Source of the DNA: Kibdelosporangium aridum
GTDB taxonomy: Bacteria; Actinomycetota; Actinomycetes; Mycobacteriales; Pseudonocardiaceae
Direction of reading: 5' to 3'
DNA: 64,000 nt
Assembly: GCF_900176515.1 (NCBI RefSeq)
Contig: NZ_FWXV01000010.1
Coordinates: forward strand, 434,001-498,000
The position numbers were made by a program, and so were the translations under genes. The notes beneath the pieces are model-generated. The model had not been told where the DNA came from. It saw nothing but the letters and a program-made list of their open reading frames with translations, and searched no databases. Positions 54,151 through 63,200 of this stretch are shown here, in pieces. How positions within the stretch are numbered: position 1 is the first letter of the stretch; every line of letters starts with the position of its first letter.

Positions 54151-56478
54151 TCACGTTTCACGGTGTTCGACAGCCCAGGCGGCGATCTGCGCGCGAGAGG
54201 TCAAGCCGAGTTTGGTCAGGATGCGCTGCACGTGGCCTTCAGCGGTGCGTTGAGCGATCACCAGCCGGGCTGCGATGTCCTTGTTGGACAGTCCCTCGGC
54301 GACCAGTTCGGCGACCTGGCGTTCTCTGCGGGTCAGGGGCGTCGGTGAGGTGTCCTTCTGCCCTGGGGCAGGAGAAGACGACTTTCGTTTCTCGCCGAGC
54401 GCGCAGTCGAGAGCCTCATCGAGGGATAGTTCGGTCCCGTGCTGGAACGCGGCCTCGAAGGCGGCGTTCCCGAGTGCCCGGCGGGCCTGGGCCTCGCACG
54501 TCGCGTGCGGAGTGTTCCACTTCTCGGACCCGAGCCGGGGCAATCCGACCGTCGACCAGAGTTGGTGGGCCATGCCAAGCAACCGGGCGGCCTGTTCGCC
54601 CATACCCTCCGCCACCGCAGTCCAGGCCAACAGGTCGACAACCAGCACGATGCCCACGATGTCGTGAAAGGTCCGTTTGATTCGCAGGCTTTCGCGTGCG
54701 TGGGCCGCCGCCTTTCGTGTCTCGCCGCGCCCCCACTCGGCGTAGGCGAGATAGTAGAGCGCGTACGACCGGGCCCACTGCTCCCCGTGCCCCTCGCAGA
54801 CCGCGCGGGCTTCCTCACAGAGCACCACGGCATGGTCAAGGTCGCCCTGGTGAACGTGCGCCGCGGCCAAGCCGACCCGAGCCATGATCACGAGACTGTT
54901 CAACTCGCCGAGAGATTGGAAACGTGCCAAGGACTCCTCCAGCAGCGCCACCGCACGCGACAGGTCACCCCTGAGCAGCGCGGCGAACCCCAGCCTGTGG
55001 GTGGCGTGCGCCATTGTGGACGGGTCTCCCCATTGCCGCGCCAGCGTCCGGCACTCCTCCAGCATCGACTCGCCGTCCGCGATGTGCCCCTGCTGAAGGG
55101 CGATCCAGCCATTGGCCCACCGGGCCCTGACCCCTTCCCGGGTTGGCTCCGTGTCCAGGGCGAGGGCCCGGTCGAGCCAGTGCCGTCCTTCACTCGGGAA
55201 CCCACAGGCACTCCAGTAAAACCACAAAGCCGCGGCCATCCGCAGGCCGGTCCGTATCTCGCCTGGTTCGGTCAGGCAGAAATCCAACGCCGCCCGCATG
55301 TTGGCGTGCTCAAGCCGCATACGGGCGAACCACGTTGCCTGATGCGGACTGAACCATTCCGCCTCAGCACCCTCAGCCAGGCGCAGGTACCAATCCCGGT
55401 GCCGTCGCCGGACGCCCTCTTGTTCTCCGGCCTCGCGCAACCGTTCACACCCGAACTGGCGAATCGTGTCCAGCAACCGGTACCGCATCTTGTCGGCATG
55501 CTCCTCGCAGATCAGGACCGATTTGTCCGCCAGCCCGGTCATCAGGCCCAGAATCTCGCCGACGGCCAAGCCGTCCCCCGCGCACACTTCCTCGGCCGCC
55601 GCCAGGTCAAAGCCGTCGGCGAACACCGACGCCCGCGCCCACAGCAGCTGTTCCTCGCGGGTACACAGGTCGAAGCTCCACTCGATGGCCGCACGCAGCG
55701 TCTGGTGGCGAGGCAACGCGGTGCGGTTTCCCGCTGTCAACAACTCGAAGCGGTCATCCAGCCGCTCCAGGATCTGCTCCGGTCGCAAGACCCTCAGCCG
55801 AACCGCTGCCAACTCAATCGCCAACGGGATCCCCTCCAACCGGTGACAGATGCGGGCCACCGGCTCCTGATCGTCAGCGGTGATCGCGAAACCACGCGCT
55901 GTCGCCCGCTCGGCGAACAACGCCAACGCCGGATACCGCGCCGTTGCCCCCGGCGGCAGCGGCAGTTCCGGATCTGGCGCCGGCAACGGCGGGACCTGCC
56001 AGGCGCGCTCGCCGTCGGTGTCCAGCACCTGCCGACTGGTAGCAAGCACACGCAGCCCTGCTGCCGCTCGTAGTAGCGTGTCCACAAGGGCGGCGCAGGA
56101 ACTCGTCAGATGCTCACAGTTGTCCAATACCAACAACAACTGCCGGCCCTGCAGGTAATGGATGAGGACTGCCAACTGTCCGCGTGTCGATTGATCCTGG
56201 ATCCCGAACGCCTCGACGACAGTGTCGACAACCAGGTCAGGGTCCTGCAGCGCCGCCAACTCCACCAGCCACACGCCGTTGGCGAAGGCCCGCCGCAGAT
56301 CCGCCGCGACCCGCAACGCCAGCCTCGTCTTGCCCACCCCACCGACGCCGGTCAAGGTCAGCAGCCGGGTGGCCGACAGCAGCCGCTTGGTCTCGGCAAC
56401 CTCCTCTCGACGGTCAACGAAGCTACTGACCTCGACGGGAAGATTGCCCACGCGTTGACGCGGCGCGCTACTCGCCAT
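54151..56478 (-). CDS. LuxR-family regulator with NB-ARC-type ATPase and TPR region
   Basis: 775 residues. VSSFVDRREEVAETKRLLSA leads to the P-loop TLTGVGGVGKTRLALRVAAD, then LLLVLDNCEHLTSSCAALV, LRVLATSRQVLDT and RLEGIPLAIELAAVRLRVL. A TPR region is followed by the HTH LTRRERQVAELVAEGLSNKD and RLVIAQRTAEGHVQRILTKL. The arrangement with a co-transcribed HTH-less paralogue mirrors 25206-28622. It is very similar in plan to the LAL at 26274-28622, so the two loci probably arose by duplication. Confidence 0.9.
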   Translation of the reverse strand: MASSAPRQRVGNLPVEVSSFVDRREEVAETKRLLSATRLLTLTGVGGVGKTRLALRVAADLRRAFANGVWLVELAALQDPDLVVDTVVEAFGIQDQSTRGQLAVLIHYLQGRQLLLVLDNCEHLTSSCAALVDTLLRAAAGLRVLATSRQVLDTDGERAWQVPPLPAPDPELPLPPGATARYPALALFAERATARGFAITADDQEPVARICHRLEGIPLAIELAAVRLRVLRPEQILERLDDRFELLTAGNRTALPRHQTLRAAIEWSFDLCTREEQLLWARASVFADGFDLAAAEEVCAGDGLAVGEILGLMTGLADKSVLICEEHADKMRYRLLDTIRQFGCERLREAGEQEGVRRRHRDWYLRLAEGAEAEWFSPHQATWFARMRLEHANMRAALDFCLTEPGEIRTGLRMAAALWFYWSACGFPSEGRHWLDRALALDTEPTREGVRARWANGWIALQQGHIADGESMLEECRTLARQWGDPSTMAHATHRLGFAALLRGDLSRAVALLEESLARFQSLGELNSLVIMARVGLAAAHVHQGDLDHAVVLCEEARAVCEGHGEQWARSYALYYLAYAEWGRGETRKAAAHARESLRIKRTFHDIVGIVLVVDLLAWTAVAEGMGEQAARLLGMAHQLWSTVGLPRLGSEKWNTPHATCEAQARRALGNAAFEAAFQHGTELSLDEALDCALGEKRKSSSPAPGQKDTSPTPLTRRERQVAELVAEGLSNKDIAARLVIAQRTAEGHVQRILTKLGLTSRAQIAAWAVEHRET

Positions 56479-56660
56479 AACAGCTCACCGTCGGTCGGTC
56501 GTTGGTGATCAGAGATGTACGAGCTCAATTGCGTGATACGACCGAGCGTGAGAGTGCCTCCAAAACTAGCTCGCCGCAACCAGAGGCGTAGGCGCAGTCA
56601 CGTCAGTGGCCGCCACACGCCAGTGCGAGCCGACCGCCGATACCGCCAGCGGACGAAAAG

Positions 56661-59021
56661 TCACTGGGACTCGTCTTTGTTGGTTGTGTTGTTGTTGGTT
56701 GTGTTGTTGTGGTGGGTGGTGCGCGCCTTGTGGGGTGTGGGGTGGGTTTCGTCGGGTGAGCGGTTGTTCATGGTGCGGGAATTGGGTGCGGGTCTGGCCG
56801 GTGCGGGCCGTGAGTCGCCGGTGTGGCGTTTGTGGGTGCGTTTCACCGGGTTGTTGCGGGGGATTTGGGTGATCGCGGGTCCGGCGGCGAGGTGCTCGTG
56901 CGGGTCCGGCGGTGTCGCGGTGCCGGTGGTCGGGTTGGTGCCGGTGGTCGGGTTGGTGCCGGTGGTCGGGTTGGTGCCGGCTGGGATGCTGGTCTGGGTC
57001 GCGGGCCCGCGACTCTGGCCTGTCTGCTGGGTGTGGTCATTTTGGGGGCGTGGCGGGGGTGGGTCGGCGAGCATGGTCTGCGGTAGCAGCAGCTGAGCGG
57101 TGATTCCGCTGACCGGCGTCTGGGTCAGTTCGACCTGGACGCCGAGCCGGTGGGCCAACCGGCCGGCCACGTGGTGCTCGATGGACTGGGTCGGCGCGAC
57201 GGTGATGTCCTGTTCGCCGCGCAACCGGGCGTTGGCCGTGGCCAGCTGCTCGGGGGGCATTCCGGCGCCGTGGTCGATCACGGTGAGCGCATACCGGACG
57301 CCGTTGCTCGCGCCGTAGATCTCCACGTCCAGGTGTGGCGGGCAGAGCGACAGGGCGTTGTCGATCAGCTCGGCGAGCAGGTGTGCCAGTGCGCCGACCA
57401 CCGGACCGGTCACGTGCACCTCGTCGATCTGCCGCAGCGCGACGCGCCGGTAGTCGGTTACTCCGGAGATTCCGGCGCGGATGACGTCGGTGATGGCCAG
57501 CGGTTGCGCCCCGCACAGTGGACTCGGCTGGCCGGCCAGGACCAGCTGGCTCTCGGTGTTGCGGCGCATGCGGGTGGCCAGGTGGTCCAGCTCGAACAGC
57601 TTCGCCAGTACCGCCGGGTCCGGCTCGTCGCGTTCGAACTCGCTGATCAAGCCGAGCTGGCGGCAGACCAGGTCCTGGTTGCGGCGGCCAAACTCGGCCA
57701 GCGACTCGGTGGTGTTGCGGCGCACCAGAGCCTGCTCGCCGACCAGGTCGAAGGCTGTGCTCTGTACCCGGTCCACCGCCCGGGCGGCCGACGCGATCTC
57801 GGTAGCCGCCCGGGCGGGCGCGCGTACCGGCTGCGGCGGCGTCGGCCGCTGTGCGCCCGGCGCGTGCCAGGCGGCCGCCGCAGCCGGCAGCCGGCGCGCG
57901 GCCACCTCATGCGCCTGCGCGACCAGCGCGGCCAGCGGCCGGACGATGGACCGCAGGCAGCCTGCCACCAGAGCGACCTGCAGGCCGACTGCGAACACTG
58001 CCAGCACAAACAACACAGTCAGCCCGCCGGCGGCGTCGGTGCGCAGGTCTCTCGCGCGCTGCCGCAGGTCCTCGCCGACCGCGCGCTGCACGTCCCACAT
58101 CTGGTCGACGACCGAGGTCATCTGCGCCCACCAGCCGACCGGATCGATCGGGTGCGCGATCGGGCCCACCGGCGAGGAGATCGCCACGTTCTCGGCGGCG
58201 GTCGCCTGCACCGCGGACTGCGACTCGAGGCTCGCGTCCAGCTGGGACCGCCGGGCCAGGGTCGCGTCGTGGCGAAACGCCGCCAGGCCAGCCAGTTTGA
58301 CGGCCCGGATCTCGGTGAAGCGGATGTACTCACCGGCGCGGAAACGGTCGGCGGCGAAGACACCAGCCAGCAACCCGCGTTCCTGCGCCGTGGCCTCCTT
58401 GGCCGCGCCGAGCGCACTCAGCGCGCGCAGGCCCTCCCGCAGCTCGGCGTCCCGCGCCTGGCCCATACCTGGCTCGACCTCGTTCAGTGCGGCGATACCG
58501 GCGGTGTACCACTCGAACGTGGCACTTCGGTCGGCCAGGCCGGCGTCGACGTTCCGCCTCGTCGAGATCACCGCGTCAAGCCGGTCCAGCGCGCCGCGGA
58601 CCTCACCGGCTCCGGGGATGTCCCCGGCAGCGACAGCCTTGTTCAGCTCGGCCAGCGCCCGGTCGGTGTTCTTCCGCTGCCGCCCGATCGACTCGATCGA
58701 CTCGATCGACGGTGTGGAGCGGGACTCACCGTCGGGCTTGCCGTTGGTCACGTCACGCTCCCGCTGCAGCTCCTGGGTCAGGCTCTGCACAGCCAGCACC
58801 AGCGACACGGCTTTCTCGGTCTCCTCGGCTTCCGAGTAGTCGCTGTACCAGCCGACGACGCTCAACCCGAGCAAGACCAGCACGAGGATCACCGACACCA
58901 GCAGAATCCGCACCAACCGGTACCGGATCGTGCGGGGTGCGAGCAGCCGATAGACCAGCCGCCGGTCTCCCTCCTTTCCCGGTGCATCACCGTCAGACAC
59001 AGACCCAGCACATACCAACAC
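56661..59021 (-). CDS. conservon-type sensor histidine-kinase-like protein, orphan
   Basis: 786 residues. An N-terminal membrane helix (LVRILLVSVILVLVLLGLSV) precedes a helical extracellular NIT-like region. A second helix (GGLTVLFVLAVFAVGLQVAL) comes before a HAMP-like linker. The ATPase domain has N box LAELIDNALSLCPPHLDVEI and G box LTVIDHGAGMPPEQLATANA. The C-terminal 120 residues are a low-complexity Pro/Thr/Asn tail with three TNPTTG repeats. Unlike the locus at 16852, no roadblock, DUF742 or GTPase gene follows, so it is an orphan CvnA-like protein. Confidence 0.87.
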   Translation of the reverse strand: MLVCAGSVSDGDAPGKEGDRRLVYRLLAPRTIRYRLVRILLVSVILVLVLLGLSVVGWYSDYSEAEETEKAVSLVLAVQSLTQELQRERDVTNGKPDGESRSTPSIESIESIGRQRKNTDRALAELNKAVAAGDIPGAGEVRGALDRLDAVISTRRNVDAGLADRSATFEWYTAGIAALNEVEPGMGQARDAELREGLRALSALGAAKEATAQERGLLAGVFAADRFRAGEYIRFTEIRAVKLAGLAAFRHDATLARRSQLDASLESQSAVQATAAENVAISSPVGPIAHPIDPVGWWAQMTSVVDQMWDVQRAVGEDLRQRARDLRTDAAGGLTVLFVLAVFAVGLQVALVAGCLRSIVRPLAALVAQAHEVAARRLPAAAAAWHAPGAQRPTPPQPVRAPARAATEIASAARAVDRVQSTAFDLVGEQALVRRNTTESLAEFGRRNQDLVCRQLGLISEFERDEPDPAVLAKLFELDHLATRMRRNTESQLVLAGQPSPLCGAQPLAITDVIRAGISGVTDYRRVALRQIDEVHVTGPVVGALAHLLAELIDNALSLCPPHLDVEIYGASNGVRYALTVIDHGAGMPPEQLATANARLRGEQDITVAPTQSIEHHVAGRLAHRLGVQVELTQTPVSGITAQLLLPQTMLADPPPPRPQNDHTQQTGQSRGPATQTSIPAGTNPTTGTNPTTGTNPTTGTATPPDPHEHLAAGPAITQIPRNNPVKRTHKRHTGDSRPAPARPAPNSRTMNNRSPDETHPTPHKARTTHHNNTTNNNTTNKDESQ
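56923..56976. repeat. 18-bp tandem repeat, three perfect units
   Basis: CCGGTGGTCGGGTTGGTG is repeated three times in the coding sequence of the sensor kinase tail, encoding TNPTTG repeats on the minus strand. The unit keeps the frame, so copy number could vary without breaking the gene. Confidence 0.85.
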
Positions 59022-59107
59022 TGATCCTCCGATTCACGGAATAGAAATCGATTTCCTCCGCCCGCTGCCCCGGCCAAGGGATCATCAGCTGGCGGCACCT
59101 GCTGGAT

Positions 59108-59152
59108 ACCCGGTGAACAGGGCAGACTTCGTTGGCTTGCCCTGTTCACCGG
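59108..59152. repeat. perfect 16-bp inverted repeat (hairpin)
   Basis: CCCGGTGAACAGGGCA (59108-59123) and TGCCCTGTTCACCGGG (59137-59152) are exact complements around a 13-nt loop. It lies 87 bp upstream of the sensor kinase start and is far from any gene end, so it may be a regulatory site or a relic of a mobile element end. Confidence 0.7.
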
Positions 59153-60087
59153 GCTGCTTTCGAGTCCGCGCGCCAGTCGCGAAGCAACTACTATGCGGCC
59201 AGGCTGGCCCGGCACATCCGCACGATCTACCGGCTGGCCAGCGTGGTTGGAACCGCACCGCAACGCGGACACGACATCGACACCGTCCGTCCTGTTGACC
59301 TCGTCAACCGCGATCAGCTGCGCACGCTCACACCGGCGGCACCAGCGGTGCCCAGTCAGCGGGATGGCGTGCAGTGCGAGCTGATGCACCAGTGAATCCA
59401 CCTGCGGTGCACCGGGCACGAGAGCCGTTCATGAACAGACAGCCGTCCGAGTTCCTCGTCGCGGTCTTCGCGGTCAAGCACAGCGTCGACTGCTCCGCAG
59501 CTGCGCGGATGCTGGTGACTGAGATCGTGATCGCCTCGCCTCGAGCAGACTCTTCACTGGCTTCCACCAGAGTGGATTCAGCAAGGACTCAGCACACCGT
59601 GACAACTACCTGATTGGATACCGAAGTACGCGTTGACCGCAGTCTCCGCGGGTCATCGCCGTGGCCCTGACAGACGTCGGAGAGCACGGCGGGGAGAGCC
59701 TCGGTCTCATCTCCAACATTTCCTACGCCGGGGCCTCGACGCCGACAGTCTGCAGTGAGCTGGTGAGCTTGTCGCCGATCGTGGCAAACCATTGCTCGAT
59801 CAGCGGGGATCTCAGCGCGCCACTCGTCGAGGTCGACTCCCAGCACCGCCTTACGTCTGTCCCGCCATCTTCACTCGTCGACAGCGGCGGATGTGACGGA
59901 TCTCTTTCGTGCGAAGGAGCTAATGTGCGATCTGGTCGCACACCCACAACCCGGCGGAGAAGAACACAACAAGGTCAGCAGCATCCCTTGACCGGCCCCA
60001 TTCCTTCAGGAATGACCTGTACGGACGACGTTCCGACAGGCGCAGAGATCGTTCGTGCGGGGACACGAGATCACCGGGTGTCGTCTC
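59153..60087. other. gene-poor stretch
   Basis: About 930 bp without a frame of convincing coding character on either strand; short open frames have poor codon bias. I see no RNA gene. Confidence 0.45.
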
Positions 60088-60207
60088 TCAGGCGGGGGTG
60101 GGGGCGGTGAAAGCCCTGGTGAACAAGGCTTGCACGATCCGCAGGACCAGCGTTTCGAGCAGGTTCGCGCCGATCTTGGCGAGAACGGTTGCGAGGAAGT
60201 CAGCCAT
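60088..60207 (-). CDS. small amphipathic peptide ORF (39 aa)
   Basis: The ATG at 60207 opens a 39-codon frame: MADFLATVLAKIGANLLETL then VLRIVQALFTRAFTAPTPA. Codon use is strongly GC3-biased and the sequence has an amphipathic-helix pattern with a hydrophobic face. It begins 48 bp after the P-type ATPase stop on the same strand. No good Shine-Dalgarno is seen. It could be a membrane-associated regulator of the transporter or an unrelated peptide; function unknown. Confidence 0.45.
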   Translation of the reverse strand: MADFLATVLAKIGANLLETLVLRIVQALFTRAFTAPTPA

Positions 60208-60255
60208 GGTGGTGTCCGTTCGGGGGGAGCGTTCGGTTGGCCATGGCACTGTGCC

Positions 60256-63200
60256 TCACGCCGGTACGTTCCGAGTGGGACGTGGGGTGACGGTTTGGTG
60301 AACTGAGGGGTGCTTCCATGCCCAGCCGAGGAATTCGACCGCGGTGGCTGCGGTGGCCGCGGCCAGGGCGATGCCCCACTGGTGCGGCAGCAGCGGTCGG
60401 CAGCCGAAGAAATGGCTCAATCCGGGAACCTGCACGATGCCGGCCAGCATCGCCAGCGAGCCCGCTGCGGCCGCGACGACCAGTGTCGTTCGCCCGCGCA
60501 CGGCGATGGTCTGTCCCAGTTGCGCGCCGACCAGTGCTACCAGCCCGGTCGTGCTGGCTTGTGCCGGGGTGCTGACCGGCCGGGCGAGCAGCCAGCCGGC
60601 GATCGCGGCCGCCGAGGTGGTGGCGGCCCGGGTGGCGATGGCGCGGTTGAGGGTCGTGCCGAGTGAGGCTTCGGGGCCTTCGGCGAGGAGCGCTTCGGGT
60701 GTCACTCGGGGCGGTGGGCGCACCGCGATCGCCATCGCGGGCAGGACGTCGGTGAGCAGATTGATCAGCAACAGTTGGCGCGCGTTCAGTGTGTCCCGGG
60801 TGCTGAGCAGGCCGGCGGCCAGGGTGAACGTGATCTCGCCGAGGTTTCCGCCAAGCAGGATCGACAGCGCGTCGCGCACCGAGGTCCACATTGCCCGGCC
60901 TTCGACGATCGCGTCGGTGATGGTCTCGATCCGGTCATCCGTCACGACGAGATCTGCTGCCTGGCGCGCGGCGGGGGTCGCTTGAGAACCGAGTGCGATC
61001 CCCACATGGGCCAGGCGGATGGCGGGCACATCGTTGGCGCCGTCTCCGGTCATCGCGACGACTCGGTCGGCGCGGCGGAGGTAGCGCACGATCCGGGCCT
61101 TCTGCGCGGGACTGACCCGCGCGAAGACCGTGGTTCCTCGTAGGCGGTCGGCGAGTTCGTCGTCGTCGACGGCGTCCAACTCGGCGCCGGTCATCAATCT
61201 TCCGTCCAGCACACCGAGTTCGGCCGCGATGGCTTCCGCGGTGCTCGGGTGGTCGCCGGTGATCATGACGATATCGACGCCGGCGCGGCGCAATGTGCTC
61301 ACTGCGTCCGCCGCGGTGGGCCGGACCGGATCCGCGAGGGCGAGCAGGCCACAGAAATCGAGTCTGTCGACGCGGGAATCGTCGAGCTCCGCCCTACCGG
61401 AAACACCGCGTTCCGCGACCGCGAGAACCCGATAACCCTTGCGCGCCAACCGGTCGATCGCCGCGTCCACCTCACGGCGCGAGGCGGCGTCGAACGGGAC
61501 GGGCCCGCCTGGCCGCCGCCACTGGACACAGCGGGCGAGTACGACCTCCGGTGCGCCCTTGACGCTCACCAGCATGCTGTGGGGACTTCGGGCCAGCACG
61601 GCGTGATAACCACGGGACGGCTCGAAGCGCAGCTCGTCGACCCATTCCACGCCGCCCAGCCGGTCGCCGGGGGCGATCGCGAGCGCGGCGGCACCGTCCA
61701 GCACGGCCCGATCGGTGGGGTGGGGCAGCGGATGGTCACGTTCGTGCCACGGGCTCGCGCGGACCCCGACAGTGAGCGCCTCGCGAAGCGACGGCGTGAG
61801 ATCCGAGACGGACCGTTCATTGCGGCCATCGGACACCAGCCGCAGTGTGATGCGTCCCTCGGTGAGAGTCCCGGTCTTGTCGAAGCAGAGTACGTCGATC
61901 CGTCCGAGAGCCTCGATCGTCGACGGGTTGCGGGCCAGCACGCCGCGACGGGACAGGCGCCGGGCGGACGCGAGTTCGGCCACGGTCGCCACGAACGGCA
62001 GTCCTTCGGGCACTGCGGCGACCGAGAGCCCGACGGCACGACCGAGCGCCTGGCTGATTCCCCGCCCGCGCACGAGGTCGGAGATCATCAGCACCGCGCT
62101 GGCGCCGAGGGTCACCGGCAGCGTGATTCTGGTCAACGCATGAAGCCTCGCCGCGACTCCGGTCTCGGCGGCCGCCTCACCGGTAGTCCGGGTGGTACGT
62201 CCGATCTCGGTGCGCTCGCCGGTGGCGACGACCACGCCCACCGCCCGCCCGGCCGCGATGACCGTGTTCTGATACAGCATCGACAGCCGGTCGGCGACCG
62301 CCGGGGCCGCAGTCGCCCGGGCTGTCTTGATCACCGGTTGAGATTCACCGGTCAGACTCGACTCATCGACCTCGAGCGCGGTGGCCTCCAGCACCCGGCA
62401 GTCGGCGGGCACAGCGTCGCCGGCGTGCAGCTCGATCACGTCACCGGGCACCAGGTCGTCGGCGCGCTCGACCCGCTTGGTCCCACCGCGCCGAACCCGC
62501 ACCCGCAGCGCGCTGGTCTCCACCAACCGGCCCAGCTCGCGGTTGGTGCCGCGCCGCTGCACACCGCCGATCAACGCGTTCAGGCCGAGCACGCCGACGA
62601 TCATCACCGCGTCCATAATGGAGCCGAGGCTGGCGGACACGCCGGCGCCGGCCGCGAGCGCCGGAGTGAGCGGGCTCGCCAGCTCGTCCACCGAGGCCCT
62701 TGCCAGCCCGACTTCGGCCGGCTGGGTCTCGGCGTGCTGGACACGTTGCCGACGCTCATGTTCGGCCTCGTCCAGACCGTCCCGCGTGCTCGCCAAGCGC
62801 GCCAGGACCGAGCTGCGTGACATCGCATGCCACGGAGTGCGGTCCGCCGAGGTCGGGCCGGGGAGGCGCCCTGGTGCCGTGCCCAACCACGTCCCCACAC
62901 CGAGCGCGAACAACGCAGCAAGCTGAACGGGGAAACCGGCGCGTAGTGGCGCCGAGCGAGCTGGCCCCAGCGCGCCGAGCAGCGCGCCCACAAAGGAACC
63001 GGCGACGGCCATCATGGCGCACTGTCGGCTGACCCGGCGAGCGACAGGTACCGACTCCAGCAATACGCATGCGCGCGCGAGGTCGGGGCATACAACGTGC
63101 GCACCCCATGGCATCGTGCCCACATCCTCGATCACACCGATCCCGACGTCGGCACCGGCCAGCGCGTCGCGGCGGCGGGTGGATGCCACGGCGACAATAT

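Noticed and set aside
54439..56073. 544-codon plus-strand open frame
   Set aside because: Antisense of the LAL gene at 54151-56478.
57150..59024. 624-codon plus-strand open frame
   Set aside because: Antisense of the orphan sensor kinase; low complexity and no domain.
61249..62820. 523-codon plus-strand open frame
   Set aside because: Antisense of the P-type ATPase, whose DKTGTLT and TGES motifs are on the minus strand.
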